From Numida meleagris (taxonomy: Eukaryota > Chordata > Aves > Galliformes > Numididae): a stretch of DNA of 64,000 bases. Position numbers and translations under genes: made by a program. Positions 23,201 to 34,502 of the stretch are shown piece after piece (position 1 is the first letter of the stretch; each line of letters starts with the position of its first letter). The notes under the pieces are model-generated. The model worked only from the letters and a program-made list of their open reading frames with translations. It did not search any database and was not told where the DNA came from. The stretch is from assembly GCF_002078875.1 (NCBI RefSeq), contig NC_034438.1, positions 18,831,755-18,895,754 on the forward strand. The letters run 5' to 3'.

Positions 23201-26200
23201 TATCGTCACCTGCCTCTATAAACTGAGATTTGAATATAAACCAAACATACTATAGCAATATAAGATGATTGCTACTGTTATGGTTTATGACATTTACCTC
23301 TATAAAGCAACCTCATCTTGAGAGATTATCTTTTATATTTCAACAGTGCAGGAAAAGAAACAGTTTCAAAGATATCCTTGAAAAAAATATATAATCTACT
23401 ACTCCTCCAAACAAAATTTTTAAAAACAGTACATTGAAGCTGCAAGAGTGGCAGTTACCTCCAAAACACCCCTGCTCAAACTACTAAGCACTGGAGCAAG
23501 CTTTAAAAAGCATCACACTATAAACTGTAACAAATGCCTTTATTTTGAAAGATATGTGCACAGTTTTTATCATTACTCATGAAAAAGATGCTGAAATTTC
23601 TAATTGATGCCTTTTCCATATAAATGAATTTTTGTTCTCTTGGCATTAATTTTTGAGAATTATTTATATCAGAGAATAATGAAATGAAGGTTACTGAATG
23701 AATGAGATGTTTTAATAGAAAAAAATCCCATAGCACTTGAAGATTCCTGGAACAACTGATTTCATCAACTTCTTTACCATTTTCCAACATATCAAGCCCC
23801 CTAGCCTTAGCAGACTGACAGGTGCATCTGCTGAATACAGCTGTGGAAACTTCCTAGCTATGTTATGGAAAGCTCATCTGCAGAGAGCTAGAGACACCCT
23901 AATTGCTCATGAAGATCAACAGTGTTATCGCATTACTTTTTACTGTCCTATCTGAAGGCTAAAAGCCAGCTCACAGAATTGCACAAAGTGTTCAGAATGA
24001 ATTACTGCATATAACCAGACATAAATCATTTAATGATTTTTGATGCCAAGGATTAAAAAAAAATAAATGGATTTCCCCCTCCATCCTAGTTCTCAAAAAC
24101 TGAAAATAAGATTAGAGATTATAGCCACCATATGTCAGTCTTGAAATACCCTAATCCAATTGACCCTGCACAGAAGTCTACATGAATATGAAATCACATA
24201 TCTGACTTTTCCTGTGCCTAACATTGAAATCTTATCATTGTTAATTTAAGTACAAACCAATGGCAATGTTTAATACTATATAGTTCCTGGATTTTTTTTT
24301 CAGATTTCAATTGGTTTGTCATTGGAAGTCAATGTTATCCAACTGAAATAGATTGTGTTTTTATAAGTAATGGCAATTCTACCTACACAACTGTCCCAAG
24401 AATATTTGCTTCCAAGATGTGCTAGTGTCATTCCACTTTTGTATCAAAGCAAGTACGTTTACATATGTTGTGGGCTACTTAAAAAAAAAATAAATTATTT
24501 CAAATGTTTTAAATAAGAATTTTTGAGGAAAAGAGTACATTTTCCACATAGTATTAAGGACGTGTTTAAAATAACTAACAGATATTTTAAAGATAAACAG
24601 CAAATTTCTCATGCTATTAGCCACAAATTATTTACTACAACATATATTCTCTTGTCATGCAAGCAAAAGTGTTGAGGTTTTAGCTGTTAACAGCCAAGTA
24701 TGGTTTTCCTTCTGCCTGCTCTTCCTTTTTCTTAAACGTTAATCTTAGCTTGCTTTTATATTTGTCAGGAAAACAAGAATGTATGCATTTCTCCATTAGC
24801 AAACAACATTAACAATAATATAGAAATTAATTTGGAAGATATAATGATTGCGTCTAAGGTTTATCAGACATTAAATTAGTTTATCCAGATGATTCATGTT
24901 CATTTTGTGGCAGTAAAGACTTAAAATCTCACTGCAAATTGCAGTTACTGATTAATATAGTTACATTAGTATAACAGAAATCATAAAGAAATCAGCTAGA
25001 AAGAGCAAATGCACATTTTTCTGTATTGACTTTTGCAACTTTTTGAAAGGATTTTTTCAAATTGTAGCTTGGAAAACAGCAATTAACAGTTAAAAAAAAA
25101 AAAAAGAACAGTTCTTTACAAAACGTACCGAGATTTACATCTGGAGACATGAATATGATGACAACAAAATAACAATATAACTGCAATTTACCAGATATAA
25201 CAAAAAAATAGATATAGCAACAACATAAAAAGAAGTATGAGTTTAGCCTATATAAAGGACTAATTCTAAGTAATCTTAATCTGTTTACTCTCTTGTGAAT
25301 TATTAAAACTGGAAAATATATTAAAAAAAAATAATGAAAAAAATGGAAAATTATACCTACAAGGATTTTTTTCCTCTCATGTTACTTTATCAAAGGCTAT
25401 ATAGACATTATTTTTCCCCTTATTTCTAAAAAATACCACATTACCAATTCACAGATATGACCCTGTTTACACACTTGCATTACATAACATTTTTCTTTAA
25501 AACATTAGAATCTCACATGCAATCTGTTGTCTCATTTATTTCCTCTAGATCACAGGGCATGTGAACTCTCAAAGCAAAGTAGGAGTGAATAGTTGCTGAA
25601 TATTGTTAAGATAATTTTTTTTTCTATGTAAATATAAAACTTGTGTCTTCGTACTGATTACATTCATCCAAGTTGCTAGGATTCCAATACAGATCTTTCT
25701 GCTGCTATTTTCTTCCTCTGGAACTACAGGCAACAATCTGAAAATCATCAGAAATTGAACTGTGTTGTATGCTACCACATGAGATCAATTAATCAGAACA
25801 GCAGAGAGAGCAAACAGATGTTTCTGAAAGTCCACAGGATGCACTCTGTCACTGAGGGTGGTGATCTGTTCAAGCACAAACCAAATTCAGCTAAAACTTT
25901 TTCTAATTATTTATGCATGAAATTCTCTACAAAATGAAAAATACACTTCCCCTCATCCCCATAAATTGCTTTCCTCTATGCAGTCACCTCAGCTGGAGTT
26001 AGACTCTCATATAAGAAATCTAACAACATGACAGCTGAGAACTCAGATATCCTTAATCCTCGTGACATTCCTTAACTGAAGATATATTTTTTATTATTTA
26101 TTAGTAAGTAAAAAGCTTTTCTGAGATGCAGTCACAGAAATTCAACCTTACAAAACATGTAAAGCAATCTTATAATCTTCTTCCATGAAATAACTGGCTT

Positions 26201-26228
26201 CGCAGATGAGGAGAGAACAGGGGATATT
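20300..26228. other. AT-rich non-coding stretch
   Basis: No gene supported. Frames of 60-92 codons (e.g. 22690-23068 minus and 23737-23955 plus) lack known motifs. A small perfect hairpin, ccatgca...tgcatgg, lies at 22724-22742. The 22.43-22.95 kb part is less AT-rich and could be a conserved non-coding element or an old repeat; the sequence alone does not decide. Confidence 0.5.
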
Positions 26229-26480
26229 GTGTCTCTCTTGACTTCACTACAGCTTTCAGCACAGACTCCTACAAGATCCTCACAAAAAAAATCTAATAAG
26301 GGGAGAACTGAATGAGCAAATAGTGAGGTGGATTGAAATCTGATTCAGTAGCCAAGACAAGAGGGTAATGATTAGTGGTCTAGTTGGACAGTACATAGGG
26401 GAAAAACCAAAGGATCGGCAATGTGTCTAAACCTGATTAATATCTTTATTAAGTCTCCTCCTGGGACTGAGGGCATGAGA
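26229..26480 (+). mobile_element. diverged CR1-like RT fragment
   Basis: A decayed equivalent of the CR1 [11 protein letters not shown] block is seen at 26239-26285 (ttgacttcactacagctttcagc). A 'tggattgaaatctga' segment and an 'aacctgattaatatctttatt' segment follow, matching the WV..WL and LFNIFI blocks. Strongly mutated. Confidence 0.55.
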
Positions 26481-26594
26481 AAGGTGCAGGGTCCTTGGCA
26501 CCACTGAGGACACTCAGCCAGCTCCTCCACCTTCCCTGACAAAGTCCTTCAGCAGGCAGAAGTGCTCACTAACTGTGAAAACTCATCACTCATA

Positions 26595-27125
26595 CAGATG
26601 AAGGAAAGGCTGTGGATGTTGATACTGTTCTCCCTGCATTCTCCAATTCTCAGTACTGGGGTTAGTTTTAATGTTTTTATCAGCAGTCCTGATGGAGAGC
26701 ATTGAGTGTGTTTTCAGTAAGTCTGCAGACAACATCAAGTTGAGAAGAAGTGTTGATCTGCTTGAGGGTAGGAAGACTCTGCAGAGGGATCTAGATAGGC
26801 TGAAAAGTTTCCTGGCAGAAAAGGAACTGGTGGTACTTGTTGATAGCCAGCTGAACATGAGCCAGCTGTGTGCCCAGCTGGCCAAGAAGGCCAATAGCCT
26901 CCTGGCCTGCATCAGAAATTGTGTGGCCAGAAGGCCTCGGGATGTGACCGTCTCTCTCTACTCAGCCCGGTAGTAAAGAAAACACTTTGAGTACTATGGC
27001 TGGTTTTAGATCCCTCACTACAAATAGGATGTGGAGTTGCAGCAATCCCATCAGAGAAGAGCAAGAAAGCTGCTGAAGGGACTGGAAAACAAGACCCATG
27101 AGAGGCAGCTGAGGGAGACCTCATC
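26595..27125 (+). mobile_element. CR1 ORF2 C-terminal fragment
   Basis: It begins at a [12 protein letters not shown] segment, skips the RT core by deletion, and continues with [20 protein letters not shown], then [24 protein letters not shown], the standard CR1 ORF2 C-terminal region. It ends where the next CR1 copy starts with its own upstream ORF2 sequence. Confidence 0.85.
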
Positions 27126-27130
27126 ACTGG

Positions 27131-28423
27131 CAAAGAGCAAAGTCAGGAGCCTGAACTTCAGAAGAGTGAACTTCTGGCTGTTTAAGGAATTATTAGATGC
27201 GATCCCAAAAAGAGCATCAGCCAGAAGAGACAGGCCCCTCTGATAAATAAGGGAGTACTGCCAACAACAGACATGCAGAAGTCTGAGGTACTCAAGAAGT
27301 TCTGCATCTCAGTCTTCACTGGCAGTCGGGCTTTCCAAATCTCTCACATCATCTAATCTCTAAGCAGATGTTGAAGAGCAAGTTTGAGACCACGTGACAA
27401 AACTAAATGTGTACTAGTCTTTAGCATCGAGTCCTTGAGGAGCAGGCTGATGTAGTTGCCAAGACAATCTCCATCATTTTTGAAAAATCATGGATGTCCC
27501 CAGTAACTGGAAAATGGGAAACATCATCCTCATTGTGCCTGGCCAACCTGGAATCCGTCTAAAATGGAGTGACAGCATTATTGGACAAAGGAAGAGCAAC
27601 TGATGCTGTCCACCTGGAATTCTGTAAGGCCTTTGACAGGGTCCCACATCACATCCTTATCTCTAAACTGGAGAAATATGGATTTGACTATTGATTGGAA
27701 AAGGAATTCCCTACATGGTCACAGCCAGAATGTTGTGGTCAACAGCTCTGTTTCCAGATGGAGGCCAGTGAGGAGCAGTGTCCTTCAGGGTTTTTCTTGG
27801 GACTGGTGCTCCTCAACATCTTTATCAATTACCTAGACAGTGGGATCGAGTGCATCCTCAGCAAGTTTGCTCATAACACTAAGATGAATGGGGTGGCTGA
27901 TACAATAGAGGGAAGGGATGCCATCAAAAGAGACCTAGACAAGCTTAAAAAGTGGGCCTATTTGCAACTAATGAAGTTCAACAAGACCATGTGCAAGGTG
28001 TTCCACTTAAGTTTGGGCAATCCCAGATGTGTGTATAGACTGGGAAAAGAACACATTGAGGGCAACCCTGAGGAGAAGGATTTGGGGACTCTGGAAGAAC
28101 TTGGTGACTCTGCTGAACAAAAGGCATTACATGAGCCAGCAATGTGTACTTGCAGCCCAGAATGCCAACTGTATCCTGGACTTCATCAGAAAAGGAGTGA
28201 CCAGGAGGGAGAGGCAGGTGATTCTCCCCCTCTGCTCTGCCCTCATGAGACTCTACCTGTAGTACTGCATCCAGGTCTGGGATGGACAAGAAAGATGGAG
28301 AGCTGTTGGAGCAGGTCCGTAGCAGGGACATAAATATGGTCAGAGGACTGGAGATCTCTCCTATGAAGAAAGGCTTAGGGAACCAGTCTTGTTCAGCCTG
28401 GAGAAGGCTTCAGGGAGAACTCG
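27131..28423 (+). mobile_element. CR1 ORF2 copy, left part (split by a solo LTR)
   Basis: It begins at the CR1 segment matching LDFRRADFGLF (decayed). It continues through an ADVVAKTISIIFEKSW-like region, [26 protein letters not shown], and a C-terminal ORF2 region with several frameshifts. At 28423 it is interrupted by an ERVL LTR and resumes at 28989. Confidence 0.88.
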
Positions 28424-28988
28424 TGTCCTTGTTTCAGCTGATAGAATTGTTTTTCTTTGCTGTAGCTGGTACAACTTTGTTTTGGCTTTAGAAGAAAAAA
28501 CAATGTTGATAACACACTGATGTTTTAGTTGCTGCTGGGAAGTTCTGCACAGGGCCAAGGACTTTTTAGTTTCTCATGCTGCCCTGCCAAAGAGGAGGCT
28601 TGGGCTGCTCAAGGAGCTGGGAGGGAACAGAACCAGGACTGCTGATTCAAACAGGCCAATGGAATATTCCACACCCTCTGCTGTCATGATGAATAATAAC
28701 ATCAGGGGGGTTAGCCGGTGGCACAGACTACTGCTTGTGCATTGGCTGGCCATCAGTCAGCAAACAGTGAGCATCACTTTCTTCGTAAATATAAATATAT
28801 AATTATAAATAAATATATATATATAAAATTATCATTACTATTATTCCTCTCTTCCTTTTCTTCTTTAGTCTATATCTATCTCAGCCTAAGAGTTGTATTA
28901 TTTTTATTCTCTCCCCATGCCACTGGCAGGAAGGGAAAGTGTGCAAACTGCTCTGTGGTGCTTAGCTGACTGCCAGGTTAAACTACAA
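28424..28988 (+). mobile_element. solo ERVL LTR inserted into CR1 (565 bp)
   Basis: It starts TGTCCTTGTTTCAGCTG and ends GGTTAAACTACAA. It carries blocks typical of the abundant avian ERVL LTR: aacaatgttgataacacactgatgttttag, gagctgggagggaacagaacc, and a 3' part with a gtggtgcttagctgactgcc segment. The flanks are actcg on the left (28419-28423) and actct on the right (28989-28993), a 5-bp target duplication with one substitution. The LTR disrupts the CR1 3' UTR, so it is younger than that CR1. Confidence 0.92.
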
Positions 28989-29230
28989 ACTCTCACTGTC
29001 ACTTTTCAGTATTTAAAGGGAGTTTATAAACAGGTGGGAGACTGACTTTTTACATGGTCTCATAGGAATAGGACAAGGTAGAGCATCTTAAGCTAAAGGA
29101 AAGGATATTTAGATTAGATGTTAGCAGGAAATTTTCTATACAAAGTTTGGTGAAGCACTGGAAAAGATTGTCCAGAGAAGCTGTGCATACTCCCTCAAGG
29201 TGTTCAAGGCCAGCCATTCTATGATTCTTA
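28989..29230 (+). mobile_element. CR1 copy, right part (continuation after the solo LTR)
   Basis: Continues the interrupted CR1 3' UTR: ttcagtatttaaagggagtttataaacagg, then the aggaaattttctata and 'ccagagaagctgtgcat' segments, ending near a shortened ATTCTATG tail at 29216-29228. Confidence 0.9.
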
Positions 29231-29284
29231 CAGAGTAGGATGAGATCCAAAAGAGTGCTGGCTGATACGCTCATCAAAGCAACT

Positions 29285-30688
29285 TTCAATCATTTAACAA
29301 TAGTTCTGGACAAGTGTGGAGGATCCAGCTGATGGGAAAACAGCAACAATTATGCTCATCTACAAGAAAGGCAGGAAAGAGGGTCCAGGTATTACAGTCC
29401 TCTCTCTCTGACCTTAGTGCCAAGAAGGGTCACAGAGCAGATCATTTTGAGTGCCATCACATGGCACAAGCAGCACAACCAGGCAATCAGACCCAGTCAG
29501 CATGAGTTTACAAAAGGCATGTCCTGACTGACTGACCTGATCCCATTCTATGAAAACATGTCCTCCTTAGCTGATGAAGGAAAAGCTGTGGATGTTGTTT
29601 ACTTGGACTTTAGCAACACATTTGATACTCTTTCCCCTAGCATTCTGCTGGAGAAACTGTTCGTAGCTTGGATGCATGTACTACTCACTGGGTAAAAAAC
29701 TGTAGGATGGCCAGGCCCAAAGGATGTAAATCCATTCACAAGTTGTATTCCCCAGAGCTCAGTACTGGCATTAGTTTTGATTTATGTTTTTATCAATGAT
29801 CTTCATTGAGGGGATTGAGTGCACCCTGATTAAGTTGGGCAGAAGTGTTTTGTTTGTTAGAGGGTAGGAAGACTCTGCAGAGGGATCAGGGTAGGCTGCT
29901 TTGATTGCTGCTTCCAGTTGCATGGTTTTCAACAAAGCTAAATGCCAGGTACTGCATGGGGTTGGGTTGCAACAACCCCATACAATGTTGCAGGCTTAGG
30001 GAAGACTGGTTGGAAAACTGCCTGGCAAAAAGAACCTGGTGGTGCTTGCTGAGAGACAGATGAACATGAGGCAGCTGTGTGGCCCACTGGCCAAGAAGGC
30101 CAATGGCCTCCTGGCTTGCATCAGAAACTGTGTGGCCAGCAGGCCTCGGGAAGTGATTGTCGCTCTGTCCTCAGTCCAGTAAGACAGAATGCACCTTGAG
30201 TGCTGTGGCCAGTTTTGGCCCCCTCACTACAAACAGGATATGGAATTGCTGGAACACATTCAAAGAAGAACAAAGCTGCTGAAGGGACTGGAAAGCAAGA
30301 CCTGTGAGGTGCAGCTGAGGGAAGCAGGGCTGTCTTTCAGGTGAAAAGGACACCTCATTGTTCTCTAAAACTACCCGAAAAGAGGCTGTAAGGGGGCAGG
30401 GCTTACATTACTCAGGTGACAAATAATAGGATACAAGGAAATGGCCTCAAGTAGCTCTAGGGGAGGTTTAGACTGAATATTAGGAAGAATTTATTTATGG
30501 AAAAGCTCATTAGGCACTGCAACAGTCTGCTCAGGGAAGGGGTTAAACTTCAATCGCTGGAGGCTTGGAGACCTGTGGATGTGGTGCACTGGCGGTTTAA
30601 TGGTGGACTTGGCAGTGTTAGGGGGATGATTGGACTTGATTATATAAAGGATCTTTTCCATCCTATGTGATTCTGCATTTCTATGAAC
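29285..30688 (+). mobile_element. CR1 copy reaching its 3' end
   Basis: It begins in ORF2 at the segment before the RT core (atctacaagaaaggcaggaaag). It contains IRPSQHEFTKGMS, the VVYLDFSNTFDT block, a decayed FADDT region and the C-terminal ORF2 sequence. It then runs through the 3' UTR to a decayed tail, gtgattctgcatttctatgaac. Frames are broken throughout. Confidence 0.9.
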
Positions 30689-31010
30689 AGGCTATTAAGA
30701 TGAAGCAGAGACTGGAGCATCTCTCCTATGAGGGAAGGCTGAGAGAGATGTGTCTTTTCAGCAGGAAGAGTCCCCTGAGCCGCTGATGCGTTCTCATCAA
30801 TGTATACAAATATCTGAAGGGCGGGTGCAAAGAAAATGGAGGTAGACTCTTTTCAGTGGTGTCCAGCTATAGAGCAAGAGGCAATGGGCACAATGGAACA
30901 AAACAGACAGAGGTTCTGGCTGAACATCAGGAAACACTTCTTTAATGTGTTGGTGACTGAGCAACAGGGGGTGAGACCTTCTCTGACAGCCCTCAGAGGA
31001 GCCCACTGAA
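30689..31010 (+). mobile_element. CR1 3' UTR fragment
   Basis: The fragment carries the CR1 3' UTR text 'ctggagcatctctcctatgagggaaggctgagag' and 'aacatcaggaaacacttctttaatgtg'. It follows the previous CR1 tail directly in the same orientation and lacks its own terminal repeats. Confidence 0.85.
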
Positions 31011-31288
31011 GATATCCAGACAGTTCCTCTGCCTTCCTCACTCATTTTACTTTCTTCACATACCCTTTGCAAGCTTCAGTGGTGCCACTGACCAGGGAGA
31101 GAGTGTGAGTAGGAGACCAAGGTAGGTGTGAAGAGCAGCCCTTGGGGCTGGCTGACCACAGGGATTAAACTGATTGTGATGACAACAACAATTTTCAATC
31201 CACAAGGAGACCCTTCAGGAAGCTCTCCCCTTCCCTCTCTTGGACTTTCTTTGCTTTCCTGCTCCTCCTAACATGTCTCTTTTGTCAG

Positions 31289-31737
31289 GAAGAACGTGGC
31301 AGCAGGCACCGAGGAGCATCTGGAGCAGAGTGGGTCTGCATCACCAGCCAACATGAGCCAGAGGCAGCAGGCAGGGCCATCAGAAGTAGTGGCAGGTGAG
31401 CAGTGTCTCATCTGCCTGGGCACCATCATCAGTGCTGCCTATGTGCCCACCTGCTTCCACTCCTTCTGCTTCTGCTGCATCTGGGGGTGGGCTGCCACAG
31501 GCGCTGTGCCTGATCTGCAGGCAGCCTCTTGACTGCATCCTGCACAGGGTCAGAGCAGATGGCAACTACCAGGAGCATGAGTTCGGCTCATCTCCTCACA
31601 GCCAGAGGAACACTGCCAGTGAGAGGGTGCGGAGCAGATCCCCTCACTGCCACTACACCCTGCACTATGGCCTAGAAACAGTTTCCCAGCAGATGGGAGA
31701 AGGGGGCCATGAGGATGGACTAAGAGGCAAGGGCTGA
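31289..31737 (+). pseudogene. TOPORS-like RING-finger fragment, frameshifted
   Basis: Part of a RING E3 ligase resembling TOPORS, a nuclear ubiquitin/SUMO ligase. The RING begins CLIC (31404-31415), continues TCFHSFCFCC, and needs a second frame for the last Cys pair (LCLIC, Cys codons 31507 and 31516). All eight C3HC4 ligands are present and the 10-residue spacing before the last pair equals that in TOPORS, but a frameshift just before 31507 splits the domain. After the RING, CRQPLDCILHRVRAD matches the TOPORS region that follows its RING, and a VRSRSPHCHY segment follows. A splice-acceptor-like tctcttttgtcag ends at 31288, so this may be a duplicated genomic exon rather than a processed copy. 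GC-rich compared with surroundings. Family call is from memory of the TOPORS RING. The block may extend to about 32213. Confidence 0.65.
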
Positions 31738-32229
31738 CGCAGCTGCAGGGCTGACCAGTGCTGCCTCCCAGGAGGCTGCAGGGCAGCACCCTGACAGCCC
31801 TGTGCACAGACCCATCATCTGCAGTGGCCCACTGCTGCTGTGATTTCTGCACACTGACCTCCCTGAAAGGAGAGGCCAAGGAACACCTGGAGGTTCCCAG
31901 GCAGCAGGGCAGCGCAGTCCCAGCCCTTTCATCAAAAGCCTCTGAGGCTTTGAGCCCTCAGGGCCTGCTGCTCCTTCTGTCAGAGAGCAGCCAGCACAGC
32001 CCTGTCCCTGCTGGTTTCCTCCGACAGTGCCTCCACATCCAGCACGCTGCTGGCCCAGCAATATCACAGCTGCTCTCACTCCCAAAGCCAAGGCATGTGC
32101 CAAAGCAGCTATGGAGAAGATCCCCATGGAACACCAAGCTGCACTGCACTGTGAAGCAGCTGTGGAGTCTCCATGCCTGCACACACTCAAAAGCCATCTC
32201 AGCAAGGTCCTAAACCTCCTGTTCCATGT
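31738..32229 (+). pseudogene. possible downstream part of the TOPORS-like gene
   Basis: A GC-rich 151-codon frame (31758-32213) follows the RING fragment in the same frame as the first half of the RING. It contains QLLSLPKPRHVPKQLWR and similar text with no domain I recognise. The opposite strand also has a long open frame (31720-32307), so GC-driven openness is a real alternative. I list it because composition and position suggest that it belongs to the same duplicated gene. Confidence 0.35.
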
Positions 32230-32234
32230 CACTC

Positions 32235-32305
32235 TGTGTGAGAGGGAGGGTGGGACAAGACCTCCAGAGGACCCTTCCAACCTCAACCATTCTCTGATCT
32301 TTTTC
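32235..32305 (+). mobile_element. probable CR1 3' tail
   Basis: The text 'gacctccagaggacccttccaacctcaaccattctctgatc' matches the CR1 ending with one decayed terminal repeat. It closes the GC-rich TOPORS-like block. Confidence 0.65.
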
Positions 32306-32894
32306 ATTCATTTTATTTTTAAGCAAGACAATGGAACTATTTCTGAAAAGAGAAAACAGGTACCAGTGGTGATCAGGATAAACTGATTTAAAAATGGAGC
32401 ATTTGATCTAGCTTACCCCAAGAGCTAGTATCTTTTCTAACAACCAAATACACCTTTAAAACTTGACTTCAGCCAATCTGGAGCACCAGCCATTATGGCT
32501 GTTTTATCAAGGAGGATATCAGACATCTAAGCATAAAGAGAATCCTTTCTAATACCACAGTGGCATTCCATGGAGCTCTCTGAGATTCTTTGACAAGGAG
32601 AAAAGTGGGCTCCTTGAGCCCTCTGCTTCCTTCTTCATCCGGCTACACCCGTCCCATGCTCCCACCTTTGGACCTTCCTCAAGAAAGCCTACAGTGAGCT
32701 TCACACATTTCCACAAGCCTCTGAACAGTGTCCTTTCTTAATGTTTGCCCAGCCCCAAATGCTCTTGCACTATAGCAAGGCCTCTCCCGACTCTGGAGGC
32801 AGTGACCCTTGCAGCCTGCAAGGCCCTCCTACACTGCTTCTGCAGCTGACCCTCTCTTGGTGGACACCATGTGAAACATGAAGTAGTATGACCC
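32306..32894. other. unassigned non-coding stretch
   Basis: The first half is AT-rich. The second half (about 32575-32870) is richer in C and T, with no recognisable domain or repeat; it could be further decayed TOPORS-like or UTR sequence. Confidence 0.4.
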
Positions 32895-33202
32895 ACAGAT
32901 ATTAAGAAGAGAGACAAGAACATACTGGCTAGAGACCAGGAGAGGACTATTACAGTGGTTAAAGGTCCAGAGTATCTCTAGTAGATCAAAAGGCTGAGAC
33001 CTGCAACTGTTCAGCCTGAATAGAAGGCGGCTCACAGCAGCTGTCATAGAGTTTTGTAAGCAAATGAACTGAGGATAGAAAGAAGATAGTGGCAGGCTCT
33101 TTCCCTGGTACCCACTGACAGGACAAGTGGCAATGGCTACAAACTGAAGCACTGGTGGTTTCTTCTGAGAATCAGTTAAGAATTTGTGTGCTGCGACCAT
33201 TA
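32895..33202 (+). mobile_element. CR1 3' UTR, left part
   Basis: CR1 3' UTR features are present: actgttcagcctgaatagaag, ggcaatggctacaaactgaag and 'agaatcagttaagaatttgtgtgc'. The copy is interrupted at 33203 by an inverted CR1 tail and continues after 33258. Confidence 0.75.
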
Positions 33203-33258
33203 TCATAGAATTACAGAATCGTAGAATTGTTTGAGTTGGAAGGTCATTTAGAATAGAT
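33203..33258 (-). mobile_element. CR1 tail inserted into another CR1 (inverted)
   Basis: The plus strand reads atcatagaattacagaatcgtagaattg...gagttggaaggtcatt, the complement of the CR1 3' end. It splits a plus-strand CR1 3' UTR that is otherwise continuous. Confidence 0.75.
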
Positions 33259-33420
33259 CACTGGCAGAGTTCTTCCAGAGAGGCTGTGCAGTCTCTTCTT
33301 GGAGATACTCAGATGTCATCTGGATATGGTCCTGTGCAATGTTTCCTACTCTGTCAGAGAATTTGAACCAGATGACTGCTAGAAATCTCTGTCAACCTCA
33401 ACCATTCTGTAATCCTGTGT
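33259..33420 (+). mobile_element. CR1 3' UTR, right part
   Basis: It continues with 'ccagagaggctgtgcagtctcttcttggagatactcag' and ends in 'caacctcaaccattctgtaatcctgtg', a CR1 ending with a decayed terminal repeat. Confidence 0.8.
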
Positions 33421-34500
33421 AAAAATAGACTAAACAAAGAAATCTAACTTAAATTTAACAGAGAGTAATCCATCTTCCCTGTGGGAATAATCTAGATACA
33501 GTATTATAGTCTTTCAAATAGCTTTTCCCAACACTTCTTATGCTCAAAGAGCTTCTCAATTTGGCATGTATTTTAATATTCCTGTTACCTATTAATAGAA
33601 TACGTAATTTAAAAAAAGAAAAAAATTCTTCAACTCACAAATGAATTGTGAACTGTGTATTTTTTTTCTTTAGACTTTTTTTTTCTAAAGAAGAAGAGAT
33701 TTTTTTTTCTAATTTATGTCCTGCAGTCTATTCTACACATTTATTTTTTCTACAGTATAATTGCTCTGTGGCACTTCTTGCATACTTAGAATACTACTCT
33801 GTTTCTTCTGGCATTTGTTTAACAGATGAAGGATAGTCTCAAATTTGACCAAGTTAGATAACATGATCAATCATTTTCCAAGTCTTCTATTTCTTTATGA
33901 TGATATTGTTGTTTCTGTCCTCAGGAAGTAGCAATTACAACCTGTGTACTATGTACAGAAAGTGTTATTTTGTTACTATCTTTGTGTATCACAAATAGAA
34001 AGTGTTATTTCCTCACTGTCTTTTTCCAACTACAAAATACAATCCACCAAGAAGATTTTCATCATGAAAGTATCTGCACTTAAAAGGTTTTTTTAAGTAC
34101 TTTTCTTACACATACTTTTATCATGTTTTTCAAAATATGCCTCCTATAACATCAAAAGAACAAATGAAACTAGCAAGCAGCAGCTCAGTATCAATCCATG
34201 ACTCATGGTATGTTCACTATTTATAGATACTGTCTCAGTTTCTAGCCCAAATTACTGTTTAGACCAACAGTAAGTACCTGTATTTCAGTTTCAAACTTTC
34301 TGTATGAGACTATTTGTCGGTACATTCAAGAAAAAGTATAGTTGAAGAAAAATGAGCATTGTGAATTAGCAAGGCGTATTACCTTTCAGTCAATATTATA
34401 GTAGAATAATTAATCACAACAATGAACTAAAATACATATATAATAATGTATTGGTTTCAAGTCTTTTTTTTCTGCTAATACTAGGCAATGATTACCCCCA
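33421..34500. other. AT-rich non-coding stretch
   Basis: T-rich runs near 33648-33720. No gene or named repeat seen. Confidence 0.6.
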
Positions 34501-34502
34501 TT

